A stretch of 64,000 nucleotides of DNA. It comes from Brumimicrobium oceani (lineage in GTDB: Bacteria > Bacteroidota > Bacteroidia > Flavobacteriales_D > Crocinitomicaceae). The stretch's first letter is position 1. Each line of letters begins with the position of its first letter. Made by a program: the position numbers and the translations under genes. Location: assembly GCF_003143775.1 (NCBI RefSeq), contig NZ_QFRJ01000001.1:434001-498000 (forward strand), in the 5' to 3' direction. The notes beneath the pieces were generated by a model. The model did no database searches and had not been told where the DNA came from. It was given only the letters and a program-made list of their open reading frames with translations. Below, piece after piece: positions 8,809 through 17,354 of this stretch.

Positions 8809-9270
8809 TTAAGATTTATCTGTTGAATTTTTACCTGCATTTTCATCTCTAACACCATAGAAATAAAGCGAATGGTGATTTATTTTAACACCGAATACTT
8901 CTTCAATGGTAGATTTAATGTTCTGAATTCTCGGATCACAAAATTCAATAAGTTCGCCTGTATCCGTTAAAACCAGGTGGTCATGTTGCTTAAATCCATG
9001 TGACTTTTCGAATTGAGCAATGTTTTTACCAAACTGATGCTTGCGGACAAGGTTACAAGCTAGCAATAGATCAATGGTATTGTACAATGTGGCACGAGAT
9101 ACGCGATAATTCTTGTTTTTCATTTTAATATAAAGTGACTCTATATCAAAGTGACCTTCGTAATTATATATTTCTTCAAGTATAGCAAAACGCTCAGGAG
9201 TTTTCCTGTGTCCGTTTTTTTCTAAATATGCCGAAAAAATATTCTTAACTGTTTCTTGTACACTCTCCAT
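8809..9270 (-). CDS. Fur-family metal-dependent repressor
   Basis: A 153-residue winged-helix regulator with the Fur order: a DNA-binding half ([14 protein letters not shown], then [14 protein letters not shown] as recognition helix) and a dimer/metal half ([28 protein letters not shown]). His-Asp-His and the downstream Glu and His residues for regulatory metal are present. The CxxC pair that binds structural zinc in many Fur proteins is replaced by LTDTG. A TTG codon lies 7 codons upstream in frame, but it falls inside a perfect -7 promoter element (9289-9296), so ATG at 9270 (MESVQETV) is chosen. It heads the STAS-purA-OstA-cptA-like gene string. Which metal it senses is unknown. Confidence 0.85.
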   Translation of the reverse strand: MESVQETVKNIFSAYLEKNGHRKTPERFAILEEIYNYEGHFDIESLYIKMKNKNYRVSRATLYNTIDLLLACNLVRKHQFGKNIAQFEKSHGFKQHDHLVLTDTGELIEFCDPRIQNIKSTIEEVFGVKINHHSLYFYGVRDENAGKNSTDKS

Positions 9271-9288
9271 GTATTCAATCTTAAAGGA

Positions 9289-9296
9289 CAAAAATA
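9289..9296 (-). promoter_or_regulatory. -7 promoter element (TATTTTTG) of the Fur-purA operon
   Basis: On the minus strand TATTTTTG matches TAnnTTTG exactly. It ends 18 nt before ATG 9270. It also settles the start of the Fur gene, because the in-frame TTG at 9291 overlaps it and would not be transcribed. Confidence 0.55.
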
Positions 9297-9519
9297 AGGA
9301 AATTGTAAGATAGAAGCATTCTTTTCCTAAGATTTATAAATAAGTTATGCACACGGATTTTTTAATCATGAGGCCCAGCCTCTATTTTCCTGTTAAGAAT
9401 TGCTAAACTGATTTATATCATGTTTAAAAAGAAGAGGGTACACCTATATATTGCTAACTTCACTATTTGAGAGTAAGGCGCTTCGAAAGGAGTGATTTGA
9501 AAAATTAAAAATAAAAAAA

Positions 9520-10332
9520 ATGGAAAAAAAAGTAATTTTAATAACAGGTGGAGCAGGAGGTTTAGGTGTTGCCACTGGAAATAAATTAAAAGATTTTAAA
9601 ATCGTTGTTTCTGATTATTCAGAGGATGTCGTAAACACGGCTGTGGAAAATTATAAAAAGAATGGAATCGATGCGATAGGTTTCAAAAGTGACATTACTT
9701 CGGAAGAAGAAGTAAAAAACTTAATCGCCTTTACTAAAAAGCAAGGAAGCTTCGGAGGGTTAGTTCATACTGCTGGTGTTAGTGAAACAGTGAATAACGT
9801 TGATAAGGTTTTTAACATCAACTTGCGTGGTACGGCACTTATTGTCGATGCTGCTTACGAAATAGCCGAAGCAGATACCTCTATTGTTCTGTTCTCTTCA
9901 ATGATGGGGCACACCATTCCTGCGAATGATAAATATGATGAAGCTTTACGAAATCCGCTTGATGAAGGTTCTTTAGCCATAATTAAAGAATTTGTAAAGG
10001 ATGATTCAAGTATGATGTACAATTTTACTAAGCGCGGAGTAATGTTAATTGTAGAAGACAATTTAATGCGTTTTGGTAAAAAAGGAAGTAGAATTAACTC
10101 TATTTCTCCAGGGGTAATTATGACAAAAATGGGATTAAAAGCAGCTGAAGAGCATCCGGAGATTATTAATCAAATGTTAAGCATGACCGCTCTAGGACGA
10201 ACTGGAAAACCTGGTGACATTGCAGACGTGGTGAAGTTTATGATTAGCGATGACTCTAGATTTATGACGGGAACTGATATCTTAGTAGATGGAGGATTGG
10301 TGCCATCTATATTAAAACATGCAGAGCAATAG
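9520..10332 (+). CDS. Short-chain dehydrogenase/reductase (SDR), 3-alpha-HSDH-like
   Basis: An NAD(P)-binding Rossmann enzyme of 270 residues. The cofactor loop TGGAGGLG is at 9-16, the HTAG motif at 83-86, the active-site Ser in LFSSMMG (about 126-127) and the YNFTK pair Tyr167/Lys171 complete the SDR triad. After Lys171 come SPGVIMTKMG and the usual LVDGGLVPS C-terminus. An insertion between the Ser and Tyr motifs (about 131-162, acidic and long) is like that in 3-alpha-hydroxysteroid dehydrogenase/carbonyl reductases, so the substrate may be a ketone or steroid-like alcohol; this is a weak inference. It stands alone and ends at a strong terminator. Confidence 0.85.
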   Translation: MEKKVILITGGAGGLGVATGNKLKDFKIVVSDYSEDVVNTAVENYKKNGIDAIGFKSDITSEEEVKNLIAFTKKQGSFGGLVHTAGVSETVNNVDKVFNINLRGTALIVDAAYEIAEADTSIVLFSSMMGHTIPANDKYDEALRNPLDEGSLAIIKEFVKDDSSMMYNFTKRGVMLIVEDNLMRFGKKGSRINSISPGVIMTKMGLKAAEEHPEIINQMLSMTALGRTGKPGDIADVVKFMISDDSRFMTGTDILVDGGLVPSILKHAEQ

Positions 10333-10355
10333 TTAAAATACCAAAGTTAATCAAT

Positions 10356-10409
10356 AAAAAGCCTTCTTAGAATTACAGAATAATGCTGTATTTCTAAGAA
10401 GGCTTTTTT
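10356..10409. terminator. Bidirectional rho-independent terminator
   Basis: GCCTTCTTAGAA (10361-10372) pairs with TTCTAAGAAGGC (10392-10403), with an additional short inner pairing of ACAG with CTGT. A run of A precedes and a run of T follows, so it can stop both the SDR gene from the left and the convergent coiled-coil gene from the right. Confidence 0.9.
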
Positions 10410-10442
10410 ATTGTAATTTACTGTGGGGAATAACATCAAAAA

Positions 10443-11045
10443 TTAATCCTTTCGCATACTGTTTTTATTGATTTCATTTTGTAACTCTCGACGTACTTTT
10501 TGTTCACGTTCCAAAGAACGTTTTCTCAAACTTTCTAATTCGTTTTGTGTTTCTTCTAATTTTGAATTCGCATTCTTGGTTTTTCTATTTCCTTTCTGAT
10601 AGACAAGGAAAAGTATAATTGATAAAATAGTTAAGAATATTACGATGCTCCACATCATCAGCGTATAGGTAGATTTATGCGTTTGAATTCCAAAAACATC
10701 TATGCTATCAACGCTTTTTTTGGTAGACTCTAGTTCAATATTTAATTCTTGAATCTTTTGATCATTACTCTCAAGCTTACTTTTTTGTTCAGCAATGATG
10801 TCTCTAGACTCCGCAATTGTTTTTTCAAAAGAAGAAACTGTGTCTTGAATATTGCTTTGTAAAACATTAAGCTTGGATTTACTAATCACCTTGAATGATT
10901 GGTAGGAGTTTGAGCTCTCAATCATCTCTGTGAATTGAGATTCAATTGTGTTGCTTTTTTCTATTTCTTCTTCACCTTCTTGAGCTAAACTTCCATAGCT
11001 CAGTCCGATAAATAGCATACTGATGATAAAAATGTTCTTCTTCAT
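10443..11045 (-). CDS. Membrane-anchored coiled-coil protein of unknown function
   Basis: A 200-residue protein with a signal peptide (MKKNIFIISMLFIGLSYGSLAQ), a periplasmic region rich in Gln/Glu/Ser with a predicted coiled coil (about 70-115), one membrane helix (about 126-148, TLMMWSIVIFLTILSIILFLVY) and a cytoplasmic charged coiled coil ending LEREQKVRRELQNEINK. This arrangement and the ending are those of a conserved flavobacterial family which, as I recall, databases often mislabel as a tRNA (guanine-N1)-methyltransferase. No methyltransferase motif is present, and that name should be avoided. It is expressed alone, convergent with the SDR gene. Confidence 0.7.
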   Translation of the reverse strand: MKKNIFIISMLFIGLSYGSLAQEGEEEIEKSNTIESQFTEMIESSNSYQSFKVISKSKLNVLQSNIQDTVSSFEKTIAESRDIIAEQKSKLESNDQKIQELNIELESTKKSVDSIDVFGIQTHKSTYTLMMWSIVIFLTILSIILFLVYQKGNRKTKNANSKLEETQNELESLRKRSLEREQKVRRELQNEINKNSMRKD

Positions 11046-11915
11046 TTGATTATTTTATTCTAAAATAGTAGATTTTGGATGCGAATTTTTAAAGATAATA
11101 TTAAAAATTCACAAACGAAGCGGATAGTAAATTTTATCAATTAAAATAATAGGCTCTCCTTTTAAGTCGCAGTCGGTAAAGACCATTTTCTTCCTTACAA
11201 AATTTAAAATTCTATACTGTTGTTCAAAACATTGTCTTGTGATCATCAACTGGAACAAATCACAATACATGCGAGTTGCTAAAACAGCGAGTGAGCCTTT
11301 CAAAGGCACTTGTCATCTGCGTTACAGTAAAACGGAAAGCATTGGGTAGGGGTAAGAGTTCGAACTATTACTACTGGTGAAGATCCTAATAGATATTAAG
11401 GATTAGAAGGATTTTACAATTTTAGATAAACTGTAATTTTCGAGCGCTTTGTCCTAGGCAATAATGAAACCTTTTTAAAGCTCTGATCATGAATTATTTC
11501 CTTTATTATTTTAAATGCTTATCGAATACTTTACCCGAAGCCTAGAATTCTGTTTTAATTCCTTAACAGCACCCTAGGTTTTCTTACGAAACTAGCTGTG
11601 TTTTTATATCTGTGAATGGTAAGAAAATATTTAATATTAATGACCTCAAGCAATCCGCGTTCATCCGAATTTACAGTAAGTGATAAATCCACGAGTACCC
11701 GCGTTGCTCGCAGTTCTGCTGCCTAAGCCCAAAGCATCCGTGTCATCAGCATGTCATTACAGCGCTTAATCATTTTTTCGGAATAATGTTGATATTACTA
11801 CTTTGCTGATAAAGATACCGATAGGCATATTATTTTATTTATGAATCCAAGGTCATAAATCGTTCCTTTATGATTAAATCAAGAGGACCGCTTGGGAAGA
11901 TGCACAAACAAGAAG
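11046..11915. other. Gene-poor 0.87-kb region
   Basis: No coding region can be supported here. A 66-codon frame on the minus strand (11109-11309) has no recognisable family and a poorly protein-like composition. The stretch around 11640-11770 is less AT-rich than its surroundings and contains short words shared with 11310-11340 (for example GCGTT-ACAGTAA). That could be debris of an old insertion. No tRNA fold was recognised. Confidence 0.5.
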
Positions 11916-13166
11916 CTAAACTTCTTCACTATGTAATTTAAAGCTGATTACCTCTGGTGACATCCCTATTCTTCCTGGAAAGCCCAAAAAACCAAAACCT
12001 TTACTCACAAAAAGGTGCTGATCGTTTTCTGTATAGTGCCCCAGCCATCTTTTATAACGATACTTCACAGGGCTCCATTTCCAACCCGGTATATCAACAC
12101 CTACTTGTGATCCATGGGTGTGACCGCTCAAAGTTAGGTCAAATTGTTTCGGGTGCTCTCTTAAAATATTTTCCCAGTGGTCTGGGTCATGGCTTAATAC
12201 TATATTGAATCTACTTGCAGGAATGCTGTTTGAGGCCAAATCAATATCGCCATACTTTGGAAATGGACCCTGACCCCAGTTTTCTACGCCAATTATATCA
12301 ATAGCGTCTGTGCCGTTATCAATCTGAATGTTCTCATTTTTAAGCAAAGTAAATCCTGATTCTTTAAAGATGTTTTCTAATTCATCAAGATTATTTTGCC
12401 TTGCTTCTTCACTCTCAAACTTAACATAATCTCCGTAGTCATGATTGCCTAAAATTGCGAACTTTCCGTATTTGGCCGATAAATTTTTGAGTGCCTCTAC
12501 ATATGGAATCATCTCTGCGGCTCGATTATTCACTAAGTCACCAGTGAACATTATTAAGTCTGGATTTGCCTCGTTAATAAGAGACAAGCCCTCTTGAACG
12601 GCATCTACATCGTCAAAACTTCCCGCGTGAAAATCTGAAAACTGAACTACTTTTAAACCATCGAAAGAAAGCGGTAATCTTTTCATGGATAAATCTAATC
12701 GCTTTACATGGAAATTGTATTTTCCTTTGGTAACGGCATATATTGTTCCTAAAACTGGTATTGCAGCCACTCCTAGAGAAATGTTGCGCACAAAAGTTCT
12801 TCTGCTCGCAAAGAGTTTTGAGTTGTCGTTTTTTGGAGCTATTTTATTTTTAATTAGCGCCAAAATGCGAAAGATGTCTTCTGAAAAAAGAAACAACGCA
12901 GCTAAAATTTTGGCAATAAAAAAACCCAATGAAATACCAAAGAATATATTGATTACAGCACTGGCGTTTACAATTCCTATTGAAGCACGATAGAAATTTA
13001 AGGCAAACCCCGATAGAAAAACCATGGAGGAAAGTGGGATGAACCACTTGAAAATTCTAAAATACTTCTTTTTGACTGTTTTATGATATCCTTTCCAGAT
13101 ATAAACATCGAGAATGATAAACGAAACCAGAATAATTGAAAAAAAGATAATATAGCGATAACTCAT
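11916..13166 (-). CDS. Membrane-anchored metallophosphoesterase (YkuE/YaeI-like)
   Basis: The N-terminal ~110 residues contain about four membrane helices. A RRTFVRN segment and a fifth hydrophobic stretch follow, then a calcineurin-like phosphoesterase domain from about 160. Metal-binding motifs appear in order: FSDFHAG, GDLVNN, LGNHDYG, SHDPDHW and GHTHGSQVG. The C-terminal FVSKGFGFLGFPGR matches the YaeI/YkuE group, some members of which hydrolyse lipid A precursors (UDP-diacylglucosamine); that role is only suggested here. RRTFVRN resembles a twin-arginine motif but lies after the first helices. Length is 416 and it is transcribed alone. Confidence 0.85.
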   Translation of the reverse strand: MSYRYIIFFSIILVSFIILDVYIWKGYHKTVKKKYFRIFKWFIPLSSMVFLSGFALNFYRASIGIVNASAVINIFFGISLGFFIAKILAALFLFSEDIFRILALIKNKIAPKNDNSKLFASRRTFVRNISLGVAAIPVLGTIYAVTKGKYNFHVKRLDLSMKRLPLSFDGLKVVQFSDFHAGSFDDVDAVQEGLSLINEANPDLIMFTGDLVNNRAAEMIPYVEALKNLSAKYGKFAILGNHDYGDYVKFESEEARQNNLDELENIFKESGFTLLKNENIQIDNGTDAIDIIGVENWGQGPFPKYGDIDLASNSIPASRFNIVLSHDPDHWENILREHPKQFDLTLSGHTHGSQVGVDIPGWKWSPVKYRYKRWLGHYTENDQHLFVSKGFGFLGFPGRIGMSPEVISFKLHSEEV

Positions 13167-13228
13167 ATAACTGAATAAGGATAACGATTAGTAAACAATG
13201 TAAGGTCTATAAAGTTCTTTTTATTTCA

Positions 13229-15475
13229 TTATCCATGTGAATAATCGGCCTCATCTTCTTGCGATAAATCATCCCATCTTTCTACACGCTGTATACCTTC
13301 GGTCATTTCGAATTTATCGATTAATTCATTTAGGTGATATTTGTCCATTACCAATACCTGAATTTTACCTTCAAATATTCCGTCTTTAGATTCAAAACTA
13401 ATGGAACGCATATTTACGTTGTGTTGGAAAGAAACTATTTGAGTGATTTTATTTACAATACCAATATCATCAATACCAATCAGTTTTAACTTGGCAAGGT
13501 GTTCTTTCACTGCTTGATTTTTCCATCTTGCAGAAATACAGCGGTAATTCATTTTACCCATTAAATTTTCTGCATTGGGACAATCTGTTCTGTGAATTTT
13601 AATACCGCTACTTACAGTTATAAATCCAAAAACATCATCACCGGGTAGGGGATTACAGCATTTTGCAAAGTCGTAATCTATATCCTTAAAATCATCACCA
13701 ATGGTTAAGGTATCTTTCTTATTGTCAATTCGCTTACTGATATCAGTGGCATGTTTTACCTTTTTTACAGCAGTTTCTTTCTCGATACTTAGAGTACCTG
13801 CTACATTCTTGATCTTACGTAATTTAGTTAAATCAAGTTTACCTTTGGCAATCCGAATGTATAAATCTGTTGCCGTCGTAACATTATAGTATTTCTCTAA
13901 AACTGAAATATTCTCACTCGTAAAGCGAATATTGTGTTGTTTAAATTTGCGCTCTAAAATTTCTTTACCGTCCTCAGCAATTTTATTTCTTTCCTCGTTT
14001 AAGGCAGCTTTAATTTTTTGTTTGGCACGTCCAGTTACGACAAATTTTAACCATTCTTCGTTTGGCCTTTGTTTACTCGAAGTAATAATTTCAACTTGAT
14101 GACCACTTTTTAATTGATGGCTAAGTGGAACAAGTTTTTTATTCACTTTTGCACCAATGCAAGTTAAACCAATGTCAGTGTGAATATCGAAGGCGAAATC
14201 CAAAGTTGTTGCACCAGTGGGCAATACGCGTAACTCTCCGTTTGGAGTAAATACATAAATCTCATCATTGAATAAATTCAATTTGAATTCATCTACGAAA
14301 TCCATGGCGTCTTCAGAATGATTGCCAATTAAATCACGAATCTCTCCGATCCAACGGTCAAATTTATTCTCACCGTTCTTTGATTCTTTGTAGTTGTAAT
14401 GAGCTGCTAAGCCTTTTTCAGCAATTTGATCCATTCTTTGTGAACGTATCTGAACCTCAACCCATTTACCTTGCGGACTCATCACTGTTGTATGAAGCGA
14501 TTCGTAACCATTGGCACGCGGTGTTGAAATCCAATCTCTCAATCGGTCGGGGTTTGGTTGGTAAAAATCGGTAACAATACTGTACACTCTCCAGCAGTCT
14601 GGTTTTTCCAATTCTTCTGGTGTATCCAATGTAATACGAATGGCAAATAAGTCAAAAACCTCCTCAAAAGGAATTTCCTTACTCTTCATTTTTCGATAAA
14701 TAGAAGCGATAGATTTTGTTCTTGCCTTTAAATCAAAAACATATCCTTCATTAGTCAAGGCTTCTTTTATCGGGTGAGTAAATCGACGAATGAATCTTTG
14801 TCGAACGGCTTGTGTAGACTTTAGTTTACCACTAATTTCACGATATGCTTGTGGATTCATGTAACGTAAACACAAATCCTCTAGTTCACTTTTTATGGTA
14901 TACAATCCTAATCGGTGGGCCAGAGGTGCGTATAAGAAGTTGGTCTCAGAGGCAATTTTTAATTGTTTGTCAGGACGCATACTTTCTAAAGTACGCATGT
15001 TGTGTAGCCGGTCGGCCAACTTGATCAGTACCACTCTTAAATCATCAGAGATGGTTAGAATCATTTTTCTGAAATTCTCAGCCTGTATTGAGATGTTTTC
15101 GTCAAATACTTCTGGAATTTTGGTTAGACCATCTATAACTTTTTGAACCGTAGGCCCAAAAGATTCTTCAATGTCTTCTAAAGTAATGTAAGTATCCTCA
15201 ACAGTATCGTGCAACAATGCAGCGATAATTGCGGTTGGACCTAATTCCATTTCTTCAGCACAGATTTTTGCAACCGCAATCGGGTGATATATGTATGGTT
15301 CACCCGATTTGCGTCGCATATCTTTATGAGCTTCAACTGCTACGTCAAATGCTTTACGAATTTGCTTTGTTTCTTCACGTGTTCTGCCGTTTTTAGTAAC
15401 ACGGAGTAAACTTCTGAACGCGTTTAAGATTTCCTTGCGTTCTTTTTCTAAATCAATTTCTGGCTTGTTTTCCAC
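13229..15475 (-). CDS. RelA/SpoT homologue, bifunctional (p)ppGpp synthetase/hydrolase
   Basis: A full-length Rsh protein of 748 residues. The hydrolase domain holds YIYHPIAVAKI and LLHDTVEDT, the HD motif intact. The synthetase domain has the RLHNMRTL and FAIRI segments and GYESLHTTV...VEVQIRS. A TGS domain (YVFTPNGELRVLPTGATTLDFA) and a C-terminal zinc-finger/helical part with DYDFAKCCNPLPGDDV follow. An ACT domain closes the protein. All HD residues are present, so both synthesis and breakdown of the starvation alarmone are expected. The start is GTG at 15475. It lies 19 nt after fumarylacetoacetase and may be read through from that promoter. Confidence 0.95.
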   Translation of the reverse strand: MENKPEIDLEKERKEILNAFRSLLRVTKNGRTREETKQIRKAFDVAVEAHKDMRRKSGEPYIYHPIAVAKICAEEMELGPTAIIAALLHDTVEDTYITLEDIEESFGPTVQKVIDGLTKIPEVFDENISIQAENFRKMILTISDDLRVVLIKLADRLHNMRTLESMRPDKQLKIASETNFLYAPLAHRLGLYTIKSELEDLCLRYMNPQAYREISGKLKSTQAVRQRFIRRFTHPIKEALTNEGYVFDLKARTKSIASIYRKMKSKEIPFEEVFDLFAIRITLDTPEELEKPDCWRVYSIVTDFYQPNPDRLRDWISTPRANGYESLHTTVMSPQGKWVEVQIRSQRMDQIAEKGLAAHYNYKESKNGENKFDRWIGEIRDLIGNHSEDAMDFVDEFKLNLFNDEIYVFTPNGELRVLPTGATTLDFAFDIHTDIGLTCIGAKVNKKLVPLSHQLKSGHQVEIITSSKQRPNEEWLKFVVTGRAKQKIKAALNEERNKIAEDGKEILERKFKQHNIRFTSENISVLEKYYNVTTATDLYIRIAKGKLDLTKLRKIKNVAGTLSIEKETAVKKVKHATDISKRIDNKKDTLTIGDDFKDIDYDFAKCCNPLPGDDVFGFITVSSGIKIHRTDCPNAENLMGKMNYRCISARWKNQAVKEHLAKLKLIGIDDIGIVNKITQIVSFQHNVNMRSISFESKDGIFEGKIQVLVMDKYHLNELIDKFEMTEGIQRVERWDDLSQEDEADYSHG

Positions 15476-15494
15476 TCAATTCTTGTATAATAAG

Positions 15495-16766
15495 TTATTC
15501 TGCTGGTAATACTTTTGTAGATACTTCTCCAAAACCAATACGCACTCCATTTGCATTACAATGTCCACGCATAACCACCGTATCGTGATCGTTGATGAAT
15601 TTACGTTCAGAGCCATCCTTCATTTTAATAGGTTTAGTTCCTCTCCAAGTTAGTTCTAGCATTGAACCAAAAGAACTGAGCTCGTCTCCAGATATTGTTC
15701 CAGAAGCCATCATGTCACCACAGCGAACGTTACAACCGTTGATTGTGTGGTGCGCCAATTGTTGAGACATATTCCAGTACATATATTTATAATTGGACTT
15801 ACTCACTACTGTTTCCTCACTATTTTCAGGAACAATTCCTACTTCTAAGTTGATGTCGTAATGTGCGTCTTCTTTATATTCTAAATAAGGTAGAACTTTT
15901 GGGTCTTGTTTTGGCCCTTTGGTTTTAAACGGCTCCAAGGCGTCCATTGTTACTATCCATGGAGAGATAGATGACGCAAAACTTTTCGCTAAGAAAGGAC
16001 CTAGAGGAACATATTCCCATTTTTGAATGTCGCGTGCAGACCAATCATTCATGATGCACATTCCAAAAATATAATCACTGGCTTCATCTGTTGTAATGTT
16101 TTCACCTAATGGTTTCCCATCAAATGTTACAAATGCCATTTCAAGTTCGAAATCTAGTAATTTAGAAGCGCCAAATACTGGGTCTTGGTCATCATTTGGT
16201 TTTGTTTGTCCTTTTGGTCGCTTAATCATTTGTTCGCTTGGAATAATTGAACTTGCCCTTCCATGATATCCCACAGGAATCCATAACCAATTAGGTAAAA
16301 GCGCGTTGTCTGGATCTCTAAATAAAGTACCCACGTTTGTTGCGTGACCTCTTGAGGAGTAAAAGTCCGTATAATCTCCGACTTGCACTGGCATCATCAT
16401 TTCAACTTGATCAATATCATGTAATACCTGATCAACATGGTGACTGTTATTTGATAAATCTGTGTTTTCTAAACTAAACAATTTCGATAAGCGATTTCTT
16501 AAATCAGTGGTTGCTTGTTTTCCCTTTTTCATAATTGAATTAAGGGCGTCTGATTGAAAGTCAGCTTGACTAAAAGGTAAATTCTTAAAGTAACCCAATA
16601 CATATAATGCATTTAAGTCAATTACTTTATCTCCAATTCTTGACCCTACACGGGCTTTGTCTTGTTTTGTTTTGAAAATTCCAAAAGGTAGATTTTGAAT
16701 AGGGAAATCTGAATTTCCATCTACGTCAATCCAAGATTTTAATGACGGGTCGTTTGCTTTAATCAT
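15495..16766 (-). CDS. Fumarylacetoacetase
   Basis: The last enzyme of tyrosine/homogentisate breakdown, splitting fumarylacetoacetate to fumarate and acetoacetate. The protein shows the FAH N-terminal barrel (LPFGIFKTKQDKARVGSRIGD), then YTDFYSSRGHATNVG, the metal-binding DFELEMAFV and MNDWSARDIQKWEYVPLGPFL, and the C-terminal GTISG and LELTWRG. The frame can be opened at TTG 16793, but that codon lies next to a perfect -7 box at 16795-16802 and outside the likely mRNA. ATG at 16766 (MIKANDPSLKSW) is preferred, giving 423 residues. No other tyrosine-degradation genes are nearby; the next gene downstream is the Rsh gene. Confidence 0.93.
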   Translation of the reverse strand: MIKANDPSLKSWIDVDGNSDFPIQNLPFGIFKTKQDKARVGSRIGDKVIDLNALYVLGYFKNLPFSQADFQSDALNSIMKKGKQATTDLRNRLSKLFSLENTDLSNNSHHVDQVLHDIDQVEMMMPVQVGDYTDFYSSRGHATNVGTLFRDPDNALLPNWLWIPVGYHGRASSIIPSEQMIKRPKGQTKPNDDQDPVFGASKLLDFELEMAFVTFDGKPLGENITTDEASDYIFGMCIMNDWSARDIQKWEYVPLGPFLAKSFASSISPWIVTMDALEPFKTKGPKQDPKVLPYLEYKEDAHYDINLEVGIVPENSEETVVSKSNYKYMYWNMSQQLAHHTINGCNVRCGDMMASGTISGDELSSFGSMLELTWRGTKPIKMKDGSERKFINDHDTVVMRGHCNANGVRIGFGEVSTKVLPAE

Positions 16767-16794
16767 TTTATTATTGATTTGATATTGTTTCAAG

Positions 16795-16802
16795 CAAAAA
16801 TA
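16795..16802 (-). promoter_or_regulatory. -7 promoter element (TATTTTTG) of fumarylacetoacetase
   Basis: Exact match to TAnnTTTG on the minus strand. With ATG at 16766 the leader is about 20-25 nt. Confidence 0.5.
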
Positions 16803-16858
16803 CTAAAGTCTTTCGACTCATCAAAGGCAAACCACAGCTACTTATTATTTAAAATGGA

Positions 16859-17245
16859 TTATTTGATTTGAACCGTAATTTCATTTTTGCCACCTTCTAA
16901 AGGGCCAAATCTCATATTTGCTTTGGCTCCTTTCATAAAATCAACTTTTTCTAATGTAGATTTTATACCATTAAAGAGTCTCTCTGCACTTGGGCCATAC
17001 ATATACATGATACCATCGCTGTGGTCTAGTGCTAATTCATTGCCATCATAAACTCCTAAATCTTTCTCTTTAATGATCTCTATGAGTTCGTACATTAGCG
17101 TGTATAATTCATATGTTGTTTCATATCCATAATCAAAATAGATGAATAATGCTTGTTTCAAACTGCTGTGAATAGGGTCATTGTCTGACACTTTATTGAC
17201 AAGTGGAATAAGTTTTTTTGCTAGATTTTTATTAATGGTTTTCAT
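16859..17245 (-). CDS. Small protein of unknown function
   Basis: A 128-residue soluble protein without signal peptide or membrane helix. The first two-thirds look helical (LAKKLIPLVNKVSDNDPIHSSLKQALF, TTYELYTLMYELIEIIKEKDLGVYDG). A DGIMYMYGPSAERLF turn follows, then a basic end with a strand-like NMRFGPLEGGKNEITVQIK. The alternation of a YGP--AE-LF helix with a closing beta pair suggests an alpha/beta fold. I do not recognise the family. It lies between glyA, which ends at its own terminator upstream, and fumarylacetoacetase, all on the same strand, and is probably transcribed alone. Confidence 0.65.
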   Translation of the reverse strand: MKTINKNLAKKLIPLVNKVSDNDPIHSSLKQALFIYFDYGYETTYELYTLMYELIEIIKEKDLGVYDGNELALDHSDGIMYMYGPSAERLFNGIKSTLEKVDFMKGAKANMRFGPLEGGKNEITVQIK

Positions 17246-17302
17246 AATATGCGGTTTGAAAACGAATAATTTATAGACTACTTAAAAAATCAAGTAATAA
17301 GC

Positions 17303-17336
17303 AAAAAGAGCAAATGATTAGTCAGATGCTCTTTTT
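17303..17336 (-). terminator. Terminator of glyA
   Basis: On the minus strand AAAAAGAGCA pairs with TGCTCTTTTT around a 14-nt loop, ending in a T run. It starts 19 nt after the glyA stop. Confidence 0.8.
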
Positions 17337-17354
17337 ATTAATGTCATTTAAATG

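Noticed and set aside
10443-11045. tRNA (guanine-N1)-methyltransferase name for the coiled-coil gene
   Set aside because: The protein has a signal peptide, membrane helix and coiled coils, and no SAM-binding or TrmD motif.
11109-11309. 66-codon frame on the minus strand as a gene
   Set aside because: No recognisable family, unusual composition, and it sits in a gene-poor region; I could not support it as coding.
11340-11400. Possible tRNA because of GAGTTCGAACTATTAC
   Set aside because: No acceptor stem or anticodon arm can be built around it.
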